A DNA stretch of 64,000 nt from Closterium sp. Naga37s-1 (GCA_947471745.1 CANJKZ010000010.1:4521001-4585000); one strand, 5' to 3'; shown: positions 55,401 through 64,000, numbered from the stretch's first letter. The notes: generated by a model not told the origin, from the sequence alone. A program made the numbers and translations.

Positions 55401-58400
55401 TCTGTATCTCTTGGCGCCCCTTTGTCTCTTCCTCCTCATCTGCCTAGTCAGCTCTGCCAGGTCAGCATGCCACCCGACTGGTCGCCCATTCACCCACACT
55501 CCTCCTCCTCCTCCTCCTCCTCCTCCTCCTCCTCCTCCTCCTCCTCCTCCTCCTCCTCCTCCTCCTCCTCCTCCTCCTCCTCCTCCTCCTCCTCCTCCCT
55601 CACCCTTATTGCTCCTCCTTACGCCTCCTCCTTCACCCTTGTTCCTCTCTGTTAAATGCTCCAGTAAGACCATGCCACGTGTCTGCAGCTCCTTCACCAG
55701 CCACCAATCACCAAACGACACGTCACCTCTCACATCCGATCCTGTATGGCCCTCCTTGGATCCATCCATCCCCACACCTTTCTCCTCACGCCCCTTCCGC
55801 TCCCCCTCTCGGTTTCCCTCTCCGTTCCCCTCTCGGTTCTCCGAAGCAAAAAGCTTGTCAGCACCGTCAACAATATCATCCAAAGCCCAAACGTCCTCAT
55901 CATCACCACTCTCAACCGCTCTGGCATGAGTATCACCACCACCACAAGCACCAGCGTCGGTCCCTGCCCTTTCTTGCTGTCCCCCTCCCTCATTCCCTCC
56001 TCCCCCATCTGCCTTCCCTGCTCCTCCCCCTTGCCCGCCCACGCCCTCTCCTTCCTCTTCTTCTGCCTTTTTCTCTTCCTCCTCCTCTCCCCCTTCCCCA
56101 GAGACGCAGGTAGCAAGGGCAAGGTTGAGGGAGAAACCTATCGCCTCGGACTTGGGGGTTTCCAACGGGCAGATGCGACCAAAGAATGTCGCATGGCTGG
56201 GATGGGGTGGGGGAGAAGGGGTTGAGAAGAGGGGGGTGGAAAGGGGGATTATAGAGGGGGGTTATTCAGAGACGCAGGTAGCAAGGGCAAGGTTGAGGGA
56301 GAAACCTATCGCCTCGGACTTGGGGGTTTCAAGCGGGCAAATGCGGCCAGAAAAAGTCGCATGGCTGGAATAAGGGGGGGAGCGGGGGTGGGGTTTGGGA
56401 GGTGGGGGGGAGGGGGGGCATACGTGGAGAGGGTGCATTCAAGAAGCAGCTCACATCTGCTGGGCAGCAGCAGAGGTGTTGGCTCGATGAGAAGGCACCT
56501 CCATCCTCCTCAGGTGTGTCAGCGCCGCTGCAGCAGACAGCCAACAGTCTTCAGGACTCAGTTGGAGGAGCAAGAGACTCACATTTGTCTAGCAGCAGCA
56601 GAGGTGTTGGCTCGATGAGAAGGCACCTCCATCCTCCTCAGGTGTGACAGCGCCGCTGCCGCACACAGCCAACAGTCTTCAGGACTCAGTTGGAGGAGCA
56701 AGAGACTCACATTTGTCTAGCAGCAGCAGAGGTGTTGGCTCGATGAGAAGGCACCTCCATCCTCCTCAGGTGTGTCAGCGCCGCTGCCGCACACAGCCAA
56801 CAGTCTTCAGGACTCAGTTGGAGGAGCAAGAGACTCACATTTGTCTAGCAGCAGCAGAGGTGTTGGCTCGATGAGAAGGCACCTCCATCCTCCTCAGGTG
56901 TGTCAGCGCCGCTGCAGCAGACAGCCAACAGTCTTCAGGACTCAGTTGGAGGAGCAAGAGACTCACATTTGTCTAGCAGCAGCAGAGGTGTTGGCTCGAT
57001 GAGAAGGCACCTCCATCCTCCTCAGGTGTGACAGCGCCGCTGCCGCACACAGCCAACAGTCTTCAGGACTCAGTTGGAGGAGCAAGAGACTCACATTTGT
57101 CTAGCAGCAGCAGAGGTGTTGGCTCGATGAGAAGGCACCTCCATCCTCCTCAGGTGTGTCAGCGCCGCTGCCGCACACAGCCAACAGTCTTCAGGACTCA
57201 GTTGGAGGAGCAAGAGACTCACATTTGTCTAGCAGCAGCAGAGGTGTTGGCTCGATGAGAAGGCACCTCCATCCTCCTCAGGTGTGTCAGCGCCGCTGCC
57301 GCACACAGCCAACAGTCTTCAGGACTCAGTTGGAGGAGCAAGAGACTCACATTTGTCTAGCAGCAGCAGAGCTTTTGGCTCTGTGAGAAGGCACCTCCAT
57401 CCTCTTCAGGTGTGTCAGCGCCGCTGCAGCAGACAGCCAACAGTCTTCAGGACTCAGTTGGAGGAGCAAGAGACTCACATTTGTCTAGCAGCAGCAGAGG
57501 TGTTGGCTCGATGAGAAGGCACCTCCATCCTCCTCAGGTGTGTCAGCGCCGCTGCAGCAGACAGCCAACAGTCTTCAGGACTCAGTTGGAGGAGCAAGAG
57601 ACTCACATTTGTCTAGCAGCAGCAGAGGTGTTGGCTCGATGAGAAGGCACCTCCATCCTCCTCAGGTGTGTCAGCGCCGCTGCAGCAGACAGCCAACAGT
57701 CTTCAGGACTCAGTTGGAGGAGCAAGAGACTCACATTTGTCTAGCAGCAGCAGAGGTGTTGGCTCGATGAAAAGGCACCTCCATCCTCCTCAGGTGTGTC
57801 AGCGCCGCTGCAGCAGACAGCCAACAGTCTTCAGGACTCAGTTGGAGGAGCAAGAGACTCACATTTGTCTAGCAGCAGCAGAGGTGTTGGCTCGATGAGA
57901 AGGCACCTCCATCCTCCTCAGGTGTGTCAGCGCCGCTGCCGCACACAGCCAACAGTCTTCAGGACTCAGTTGGAGGAGCAAGAGACTCACATTTGTCTAG
58001 CAGCAGCAGAGGTGTTGGCTCGATGAAAAGGCACCTCCATCCTCCTCAGGTGTGTCAGCGCCGCTGCAGCAGACAGCCAACAGTCTTCAGGACTCAGTTG
58101 GAGCAAGAGACTCACATTTGTCTAGCAGCAGCAGAGGTGTTGGCTCGATGAGAAGGCACCTCCATCCTCCTCAGGTGTGACAGTGCCGCAGCAGACAGCC
58201 AACAGTCTTCAGGACTCAGTTGGAGGAGCAAGAGACTCACATTTGTCTAGCAGCAGCAGAGGTGTTGGCTCGATGAGAAGGCACCTCCATCCTCCTCAGG
58301 TGTGACAGTGCCGCAGCAGACAGCCAACAGTCCTTGAGATGAGAGGTTTTCGCAAGTGCATTCAAGAAACAAGCAACTCACATCTGTCTTGCAGCAGCAG

Positions 58401-61400
58401 AGGTGTTGGATCGATGGGAAGGCACCTCCATCCTCCTGAGCTGTGACAGTGCCGCCGCAGCAGACAGCCGGCTGAGCGGCTCACTCGCATGCAGACTGCT
58501 GCTTGTGAAGTCAACAGAAAAAGAAAGTAGCAACCAATGTAACTCACATCTGTCTTGCAGCAGCAGAGGTGTTGGATCGATGGGAAGGCACCTCCATCCT
58601 CCTGAGCTGTGACAGTGCCGCCGAAGCAGACAGCCGGTTGAGCGGCTCACTCGCATGCAGACTGCTGCTGCTCGTCCCATACCACCCTCCGCCGAACCTG
58701 CCCTGGCTGCCGCTGCCGAACCTGCCGCCTTTGGCTCGGCCGTAGCTCCCGGGCCGGTGCCAGTTTCCAGTTGCTAGAGCCGGCTGGAAGCAAGGGGAGG
58801 GATAGGAAACAGAGTAAGCGAGAAAGTGAGCTAGTGGGCGGGTGAGTGAGTGAGCGAGTGAGTGAGTGAGTGAGCGAGTGAGTGAGTGAATGAGTGAGAA
58901 AGCGTGAGTGAGGGACAGAGTGATTAAAGTGAGTGGCACTGCAGTGCAGTCCCTTCAGATACCCCAGTAGCTGCTCCCTCCCCGCATTGGCATTGCAAGT
59001 ACTTTCTGATTTTGATCCCTCAACTGCACTATTAACCCTTGAAACTGAATATTCTGTTACCTGTATGAATTTTGAGGCGCCTCAAAAGTCGACCCTTGAA
59101 ACTTTTGTTACCTGTATGACTCCACCAACTTTGGCTAACCCTAAACCCTCTTTCACTAACCCCCTCTTTGTCGATTTTTGAGTCGACTCAAAAGTCAACT
59201 TCTCACACCAACTTTGGCTGACTGACTGACCCCCTCTGTGACTAACCCCCTCTTTGGCTGAACCCCTCTTTGTCTGACCCTGCTTTCACTCACCTGCTTG
59301 CAATCCCTGTTGACAAAAGCGCGGTACGGCAGCCGCTTCAAATACCCCAGCAACCCCTCCCTCCTCTCCCAACTTGCACATGCACTGTCTGAACTGAACA
59401 GCGGCGTTCCATTCCATCCAATCTGCCCCCTTTCACTCACCTCCAACCGCAGTGATATGCAGTCTTTGTTCACAAATACGCGGTACGGCAGCCGCTTCAC
59501 ATACCCCAACACCACCTCCCTCCTCTCCTCCCCCACTGCCGCTGCCACTGTCACCCCCCTCCCCTCCCTCCCCCACCCCATCCTCGTGCTGCTGACTGTA
59601 CCACTGCTGACGTGGCTCCTGAGAGACCTGCTGACGTGGCGGGTGACCTCACGCTCGATCCACCAGCACAGGCTGTCCAGCCCTGCGACGAACTGGTCTT
59701 CCAGAAGCTTCCCGGAGGTTTCCACTTTGAGGTGCGTCAGGCTGCGAGGGTCATCCTGTGAGAGTTGATTCAAAGGAATTCAATGCGCTTAGTTAAAAGT
59801 TGAGATGGAATTAACTCAACAATGTAAATGGAAAAGGTGAAGCAGGTAGATGAGATTCCGAAGATAAGAACGAGTTAGGACTGCTGAATCTGGGTCGAAT
59901 CTATTTTTCTATGTGAAGCATGTGGATGAGATCTGGATGAGATTTTTGAATAATCAATCAAAAGTGGCACAATCAGAGACAACTGCGCCTTGGCAGAGAG
60001 AAAGAGGTGCGGTTTCAGTCTGACCAGGTGCATCAACGCACAAAGTGATTAGAGCAACCTCAGAACTCACCGGAGGGGTATATCCAAGGCAGGTGGAGCA
60101 GAGCCTTCGAGCCATGTAAGCAACAAACTGCGCCTTGGCAGGGAGAGAGGCGGGCCCGGAGCCAACATGTGGCAGCATGTCATTGGCCAGAAGCTCCCAT
60201 GCAGAGAGCCTGTTGTTGTGAGTCAGAGACTCCAGAGAAGCAAGCGCAGCCTGGGAAAGGGTCGGTAGGGGATCAGTCAGAGAAAGGACCCGCCAGAGGG
60301 AAGAGAGACAGAGCAGGAGGCGACATGTGGCAGCATGTCATTGGCCGGGAGGTCCAATGCAGAGAGCTTGTTGTTGTGAGTCAGAGACTCGAGAGCGGCA
60401 AGAGGCACCTTAGGGGGGTTAGAAGCGAGGGTTGGGGGAGAGGGGAGGAGGGATAATTCGAGGGAAAGGATGAGAGGTCAGAGGAGACTAAACCATGCAG
60501 CGCGGGCAAGACCATTCACAGTCAGCACCTATTAGAGTCCCACCTGTGATTGATGCATCAGTAAAGCATTCTTTCGTGTCTCACCTGTTGGTTGCTACTC
60601 CGGTTCTCTTCACATGTGTGCTGCAGCAGCTGCAGCACCTCCTGCTGCCGCCTCATCAGTGCTTGCGCTTCCTCTCCTCCTTCCATCCCTCCTTCCATCC
60701 CTCCTTCGCGCTTCCCTCCTTCCCTCTTTCCTCCCTCCTTCTCACCTTCTCCTCCCATTCCCCCATCAGCATCATCAGTAGAATCCCCACCACCACCACC
60801 AGCAACGGCAGCAGCAGCTGCTACACCATCAGCATCATCATCACTGTCATCTATGACAATGACATTCGCTGCTCTCTTGTGTCTCTTGGCCTTGAACCAC
60901 GCACCCCTCTCCCCCTCCTCCTCTCCCTCCTGCTTTCCCTCCTCCTCTCCCTCACCACCCTCCTCCTCTTCTCCTAATCCCGCCTTTCTTTCCATCCCTC
61001 TCCCCACACTACCGGCCCCCTTCCCTCCCCTCTCTTCCCCTGCCCCCACCATGCCCTCACTTTCTTTCAGTGGGTGCCCGAGAATCATTTCAAATATTTC
61101 CTTATCTGACCGAACTCCCAGGGCACGAAGGAAGAGGAAGAGATTAACCAGGCAGCTGAAATATGGGAGATGGATTTGAAGGATACGGGAAGCGCTTGCG
61201 CTGGTTGCTGACGTGGCAGCTGCTGCAGCTGACATGGCAGTTGCAGGTGCTGAGCTGGCATGAGGTGGAACAAGAGCTGAACAGGTCATCCTCATCATCC
61301 TGCCAGCAAGCAAGACATTAGGAAGAAACTGGATGATTAGAGGAATGCGGGATGTATCGTACGTATGGGTTGAGTGGGATACCCGACCCGATAGATAGTC

Positions 61401-63991
61401 AGGACTCAGGAATACAAAAAAGGAATACAAAAACAACGATTGTTTATTATGCTTTCCAGCGCAAGATGGGAGAAGGGAAGGCTGGTGGATGGGGAAAGAC
61501 ATGCACAAACAGACCTTTACTTGTCAGGGCTTTCAAACATACGCGTACACACAACTTGAAAACCTTTACTTCACAAACATACCTTGTTTTTGCCCGTGGC
61601 CCTGCCTTGAGCCCTCCCATATCGTCCTCAGTAGAGACAACGGACGCCACCCACTCGTCCCTCCACGCTCCCGCCCCTTCTGCTGCCCCGCCGCCCATCG
61701 AGGCAGCTCTGGCAGCAGCAGAAGCGGACAGGGGAGGTGCAGGCTCGACGAGGATGGTGTTGGGCGCTCGCACGAGGTGGGGAATGACCACCTGTGGGTG
61801 TACAGGGGGAGCAGAGGTGGGGAGAAGGAATGATAGAGAGACAAGGCCGGAAGGGGGAGGTGCCGGCTCGACTCGACTAGGATGGTGTTGGGTGCTCGCA
61901 CGAGCTGGGGAATGACCACCTGTTGGAAAGGGGAAGAGGGCAGGGAAAAGGGATGAAAGGGGAGGTGCATACTCGACTAGGATGGTGTTGGATGCTCGCA
62001 CGAGCTGGGGAATGACCACCTGTGGTGTGGGTGCATGCATGGATAGGGGATAGAGAGAGAGAGGGCAGACGGGAAGAGGGCAGATTGGGGAGGTGCAGGC
62101 TCAACGAGGATGGTGTTGGGTGCTTGCACGAGCTGGGGAATGACCACCTGTGGGTGTACAGGGGGAGCAGAGGTGGGGAGAAGGAATGATAGAGAGACAA
62201 GGCCGGAAGGGGGAGGTGCCGGCTCGACTCGACTAGGATGGTGTTGGGTGCTCGCACGAGCTGGGGAATGACCACCTGTGGGTGTACAGGGGGAGCAGAG
62301 GTGGGGAGAAGGAATGATAGAGAGAAAAGGCCGGAAGGGGGAGGTGCCGGCTCGACTCGACTAGGATGTTGTTGGGTGCTCGCACGAGCTGGGGAATGAC
62401 CACCTGTTGGAAAGGGGAAGAGGGCAGGGAAAAGGGATGAAAGGGGAGGTGCCGGCTCGACTAGGATGGTGTTGGGTGCTCGCACGAGCTGGGGAATGAC
62501 CACCTGTGGGTGTACAGGGGGAGCAGAGGTGGGGAGAAGGAATGATAGAGAGACAAGGCCGGAAGGGGGAGGTGCCGGCTCGACTCGACTAGGATGGTGT
62601 TGGGTGCTCGCACGAGCTGGGGAATGACCACCTGTTGGAAAGGGGAAGAGGGCAGGGAAAAGGGATGAAAGGGGAGGTGCCGGCTCGACTAGGATGGTGT
62701 TGGGTGCTCGCACGAGCTGGGGAATGACCACCTGTGGTGTGGGTGCATGCATGGATAGGGGATAGAGAGAGAGAGGGCAGACGGGAAGAGGGCAGATTGG
62801 GGAGGTGCAGGCTCAACAAGGATGGTGTTGGGTGCTTGCACGAGCTGGGGAATGACCACCTGTGGGTGAAAAGGTGGGAAGAGAGGGGTGAGGGTATGAG
62901 CATGAGCTGTATGGGAGATCGAATGAGGCCAAAATGGGAAAGATGCAGGCTCGACCAGAATTGTGTGTTGGGTGCGGTGCTCCTCACCTTCTCGCCTTCT
63001 CACCTTCTCCATCCCCTTAACAAAAAGTATCCTCCGCGGTCCTTGGGACACTCCTCCTATTGCTGAGTTGTATAGGTGATCGAATGAGGAGGAAAGGGGA
63101 AAGATGCAGGCTCGACCAGGATTGTGTGTTGGGTGCGGTGCTCCTCACCTTCTCCATCCCCTTCACAATGAAGTATGCCCCCCGGTCCTTGAGACACTCC
63201 TCCCCCTATTGAGTCACAAAAAACTCTCACCTCCTCTATCTATCCTGCGCCAACCTTCCCTTCACCATCCCTCTCCCTCCTCACCTTCTCCATCCCCTTC
63301 ACAATGAAGTTTCCCCCGCTGTCCTTGGGACACTCCTCCGAGTGGAATAAGAAATCTGACCTCACCTCACCTCACCTCACCTCACCTCACCTCACCTCAC
63401 CTCACCTCCCTTTCTCACCTTCTCCATGCCCTTCACAATGAAGTATCCCCCTCTGTCCTTCGGACACTCCTCCTTGCGCCACATGCCCTTCTCTGATAGG
63501 CCATTGAGGTGGCACGCATCAGACCTCAGCATCACAGGGACCGCCCCCAGATGCACCTCCCTCTCCACCCACTCCCTCACCACCCTCTCCTCCGCACTCT
63601 CCTCTGTACCGCCCTCCTCCTCCTTCTCCCCCTCCCCCTCCTCCTCCTCCCTTTTCACCTTAACCTTCTCCTTCGCTCCTGCTTTCCTCCAGGTCCATTG
63701 CAGGCCTTCATACCCCAGGTCAACATCATCATCCGCACCACCAGCACCACCACCAGCAGCACCATCAGCATCAGCACCTGCAATACCAGCAGCGCCAGCA
63801 GCAGCAGAATCATCGTCATCCTCCTCGTCCTCCCACCGAACAAATCGTTTGCCGGTCTTGAGTGACCCTTTCTGCTCCGCCTGCTTCCTCCTCTGCTCTC
63901 TCCTCTGCTGCTTCTGCTGCCTGATAGCCGCCTGTCGCACCGCCTCTGGGGAGGGCCGTTCGTACCGACCGCTCTCCACCACTTCAAACAC
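43364..63991 (-). CDS. Second-largest subunit of a multisubunit nuclear-type RNA polymerase, 5' partial, with giant GW insertion
   Basis: Exons read by phase: 63991-63419, 61791-61583, 61299-60585, 60250-60071, 59755-59441, 58783-58548, 56196-55398, 55088-54561, 54350-54174, 53822-53739, 53435-49287, 48400-48291, 47574-47224, 46459-46350, 45309-45150, 44193-43852, 43450-43364. Conserved blocks in order: [177 protein letters not shown], a CxxC...CxxC zinc site, [17 protein letters not shown]. All are Rpb2-family signatures. The class (Pol II, III, IV/V or other) is not clear. The join 49287 to 48400 is out of phase, so a small exon or other splice site is missed there. The start lies right of the window. 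Confidence 0.85.
43852..44193 (-). CDS. RNA polymerase subunit exon with clamp zinc site
   Basis: [20 protein letters not shown] then [20 protein letters not shown] is the (R/G)GGxRxGEMERD block. The zinc site follows as VCSAC ... [10 protein letters not shown], with a Gly-rich insert between the Cys pairs that is longer than usual. Two truncated upstream copies (about 44435-44325 and 44610-44515) and a copy of the zinc part (about 43805-43730) lie nearby. Confidence 0.88.
45150..46459 (-). CDS. RNA polymerase subunit exons ([22 protein letters not shown])
   Basis: Exon 46459-46350 reads [20 protein letters not shown] and EAQQRLRR. Exon 45309-45150 reads [39 protein letters not shown] and [10 protein letters not shown], matching the (G/F)xGPTYYxRLKHMVxDK block. 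Upstream and downstream are further copies of the second exon (about 45500-45360, 45600-45560, 45060-44975, 44875-44780), each truncated or without a donor. The intron between holds the 21-bp, 20-bp and 13-bp tandem repeats. Confidence 0.8.
45524..45553. repeat. Perfect palindrome, centre TCGA (30 bp)
   Basis: Arm GTTGACTTTTGAG plus TCGA plus reverse complement. It separates a truncated exon copy ending GGGCAGGCACGCT (minus strand) from a second copy that restarts at its acceptor. Confidence 0.95.
45660..45850. repeat. 13-bp satellite ACATCTGATGCTA
   Basis: About fourteen near-perfect head-to-tail copies in a polymerase intron. Confidence 0.95.
45930..46088. repeat. G-rich 20-bp minisatellite
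   Basis: Unit GGGTGGGGATGGGGTGGAAA repeated about eight times in a polymerase intron. Its runs of three and four G on the plus strand (the non-template strand is the other one) could form G-quadruplexes. Confidence 0.93.
46205..46335. repeat. 21-bp tandem repeat
   Basis: Unit GAAGCAGCC(A/C)[15 protein letters not shown], about six copies, in a polymerase intron. Confidence 0.85.
46649..46682. repeat. Perfect palindrome, centre AATT (34 bp)
   Basis: Arm CGTATGTTTTTTGAG plus AATT plus reverse complement. Confidence 0.95.
47224..47574 (-). CDS. RNA polymerase subunit exon with hybrid-binding/active-centre motifs
   Basis: [20 protein letters not shown] then KGVIGRVLP is the GDKFxSRHGQKG signature. 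After an Ala/Gly-rich insert come [20 protein letters not shown] and QVMEALFAK. Both are near-invariant in Rpb2-family proteins. A truncated copy of its start lies at 47733-47653 and three copies of its end at about 47140-47045, 46955-46862 and 46790-46695. Confidence 0.88.
47955..47978. repeat. Perfect palindrome, centre AATT (24 bp)
   Basis: Arm GATTTTTGAG plus AATT plus reverse complement, between two copies of CACCCTGTGATTGAGACTGC. Confidence 0.95.
48040..48700 (-). repeat. Copies of the [22 protein letters not shown] exon
   Basis: Five copies of all or part of the exon. The copy at 48400-48291 is the only one with acceptor, full coding part and GTGAGT donor. Those at about 48545-48470 and 48680-48610 stop after VVDAACM; those at about 48205-48130 and 48075-48030 keep mainly the MDTDSHG end. 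In each, the codons [10 protein letters not shown] match the EGGIVD block before the hybrid-binding region. Confidence 0.8.
49287..53435 (-). CDS. RNA polymerase subunit exon with about 1,340-residue GW/WG-repeat insertion
   Basis: One open exon of 4,149 bp (1,383 codons). It starts [18 protein letters not shown], continuing the conserved block after DRGLFGS, and ends [20 protein letters not shown], the counterpart of the YDKLDDDGLxxxGxxLxPGD block. Between them is Gly-rich sequence with dozens of Trp, nearly all as GGWG, GWGG or SGWG. It includes two copies of [12 protein letters not shown], an acidic [16 protein letters not shown] stretch and a run of about 84 Gly codons (GTG/GGT triplets; plus-strand CAC repeat 51859-52110). 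The insertion keeps the frame for its whole length on this strand. Plus-strand Pro/Thr ORFs here are mirror translations of the same repeat. Confidence 0.75.
51859..52110. repeat. CAC triplet repeat, about 84 units
   Basis: Uninterrupted CAC/CCA run of about 252 bp inside the GW exon, translated as poly-Gly on the gene strand. Confidence 0.97.
53540..53575. repeat. Perfect palindrome, centre GCGC (36 bp)
   Basis: Arm TGAGGTCGTTTTTGAG plus GCGC plus reverse complement. Two short ACGT-centred relatives (TGAGACGTCTCA) lie at 53524-53535 and 53624-53635, within tandem copies of the end of exon 53822-53739. Confidence 0.95.
53739..53822 (-). CDS. RNA polymerase subunit exon ([13 protein letters not shown])
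   Basis: 28 codons, [20 protein letters not shown] then FRSFVEEE, with a GTGAGC donor. A broken copy upstream (53965-53895) reads [18 protein letters not shown] and stops at a GCGC palindrome (53878-53893). Confidence 0.85.
53878..53893. repeat. Palindrome, centre GCGC (16 bp)
   Basis: TTTGAGGCGCCTCAAA at the break of a truncated copy of the DRGLFGS exon. Confidence 0.9.
54174..55088 (-). CDS. RNA polymerase subunit exons (GRILRPLL to GQNAIVAV)
   Basis: Exon 55088-54561 has [30 protein letters not shown] and [20 protein letters not shown]. Exon 54350-54174 has [34 protein letters not shown] and [16 protein letters not shown]. These are the best conserved blocks of the family, near the active centre. 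A second partial copy of the [11 protein letters not shown] exon end lies at about 54425-54490. Confidence 0.85.
55398..56196 (-). CDS. RNA polymerase subunit exon with [10 protein letters not shown] and poly-Gly insert
   Basis: [20 protein letters not shown] is the ICPxETPE block that contacts the transcript. An acidic Glu/Gly-rich insert follows, then a poly-Gly run encoded by about 33 GGA codons (CTC repeats at 55501-55598 on the plus strand), then [21 protein letters not shown] truncated copy of the exon start lies at about 56270-56372. Confidence 0.8.
55501..55598. repeat. CTC triplet repeat, about 33 units
   Basis: Uninterrupted CTC run inside exon 56196-55398, encoding poly-Gly on the gene strand. 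Confidence 0.95.
56440..58345 (-). repeat. 128-bp tandem array of a polymerase exon fragment
   Basis: About fifteen units with an exact 128-bp period over most of the array. Each contains, on the minus strand, codons for [21 protein letters not shown] with the donor AT-GTGAGT, then an intron-like segment ending CTGCTGCAG. The acceptor in the units leaves a different phase from the real exon, so inclusion would shift the frame. Two more divergent copies lie at 58346-58500. Confidence 0.9.
58548..58783 (-). CDS. RNA polymerase subunit exon (ALATGNW ... [13 protein letters not shown])
   Basis: [13 protein letters not shown], a Gly/Arg-rich insert and [20 protein letters not shown] correspond to the fork region (LATGNWG ... 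RLTFxSTLSHLRR). Ends at CAG-AT in phase 2, completed by C from the next real exon at 56196 to give [13 protein letters not shown]. Confidence 0.78.
59070..59193. repeat. Two palindromes, centres GCGC and TCGA
   Basis: TTTTGAGGCGCCTCAAAA at 59070-59087 and TTTTGAGTCGACTCAAAA at 59176-59193. The first lies between two copies of CCCTTGAAACT...GTTACCTGTATGA. Confidence 0.92.
59441..60250 (-). CDS. RNA polymerase subunit exons ([13 protein letters not shown] and LCWWIEREV)
   Basis: Two exons, 60250-60071 and 59755-59441. The first has [20 protein letters not shown], equivalent to the KARYLGYMxRRLL block. The second has [39 protein letters not shown] and [20 protein letters not shown]. Truncated copies lie in the flanking introns (about 60330-60405 and 59294-59375). 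The region at 59756-60070 between them is otherwise without recognisable content. Confidence 0.75.
60585..61299 (-). CDS. RNA polymerase subunit exon with [11 protein letters not shown]
   Basis: Carries [20 protein letters not shown], the family block in which plant NRPD2 has FALGVSSDKE. It is followed by a long Glu/Gly-rich, Asp-rich insert ([26 protein letters not shown]) and [17 protein letters not shown]. Starts in phase 2, ends in phase 0 at CAG before GTGAGA. Confidence 0.7.
61583..62890 (-). repeat. Tandem array of copies of the [17 protein letters not shown] exon
   Basis: About ten copies, each with a CACAG or CAACAG acceptor, the codons for [20 protein letters not shown] and then an intron-like pyrimidine tract. 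Only the last (61791-61583) continues into [20 protein letters not shown] and a usable donor. The acceptor-bearing copies upstream are potential competitors in splicing. Confidence 0.85.
63361..63407. repeat. CTCAC pentamer repeat
   Basis: About nine tandem CTCAC units just downstream of the donor of exon 63991-63419, making repeated donor-like GTGAG on the gene strand. Confidence 0.9.
63419..63991 (-). CDS. RNA polymerase subunit: N-proximal exon
   Basis: Begins at an acceptor (CACAG before 63991), so upstream exons are outside the window. Basic Gln/Arg-rich coil, acidic and Ala/Gly-rich low-complexity segments, then [20 protein letters not shown] and [16 protein letters not shown], the lobe/protrusion signature of second-largest subunits. 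Ends in phase 0 before GTGAGA. Three truncated copies of its last about 55 bp follow in the intron (near 63284, 63148 and 63006). Confidence 0.85.
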
Positions 63992-64000
63992 CTGTGACGG

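Noticed and set aside
56440-58345. CRISPR-like array
   Set aside because: Units are 128 bp with no variable spacers, derived from a coding exon in a eukaryotic gene.
1-64000. tRNA or rRNA genes
   Set aside because: No cloverleaf or conserved rRNA segment was recognised by eye; a covariance-model search was not possible.

Overview
The window is eukaryotic nuclear DNA from a green-lineage organism. It has many GT-AG introns, a plant group C MAP kinase, an LTD/GDC1-type thylakoid-targeting protein, a plastid-targeted 6-phosphogluconate dehydrogenase and a plant-type WD40 inositol 5-phosphatase (FRA3 class). The elevated GC, abundant triplet repeats and retroelement families suggest a streptophyte alga, possibly Zygnematophyceae (Closterium-like). 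That species-level guess is inference.

The first 17.4 kb are a three-level nest of retroelements. A LINE-1-like element (+) is split by a PAT-like (DIRS superfamily) tyrosine-recombinase retrotransposon (-) with split direct repeats. That element is split inside its pol ORF by a Ty1/copia element (-) with 141-bp LTRs and the target duplication ATATG. All three carry frameshifts, stops or deletions. The PAT leader also holds small inverted-repeat elements.

From 18 to 43 kb lie five host genes: MAPK (-), LTD (-), a giant WD40/5-phosphatase gene (+, 22.6-36.9 kb), plastid 6PGDH (-) and a small SAM methyltransferase (+). LTD/5PTase and 6PGDH/methyltransferase are divergent pairs with about 0.9-1.1 kb between them; 5PTase/6PGDH and methyltransferase/polymerase are convergent.

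From 43.4 kb to the right edge is one gene on the minus strand (5' end outside the window). It encodes a second-largest (beta-like) subunit of a multisubunit RNA polymerase. One 4,149-bp exon inserts roughly 1,340 residues of Gly/Trp (GW/WG) repeats between two conserved polymerase blocks.

Two patterns cut across the genes. First, introns are filled with partial tandem copies of the neighbouring exon; most are broken, a few are in frame. Second, many broken copies end at a short perfect palindrome of the form TTTTGAG-N4-CTCAAAA (N4 = TCGA, GCGC or AATT; short relatives have ACGT), after which the next copy restarts. Together with the GW-rich polymerase subunit these are the most unusual features here. 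Exon boundaries were read by eye from GT/AG sites and reading phase, without transcript data.
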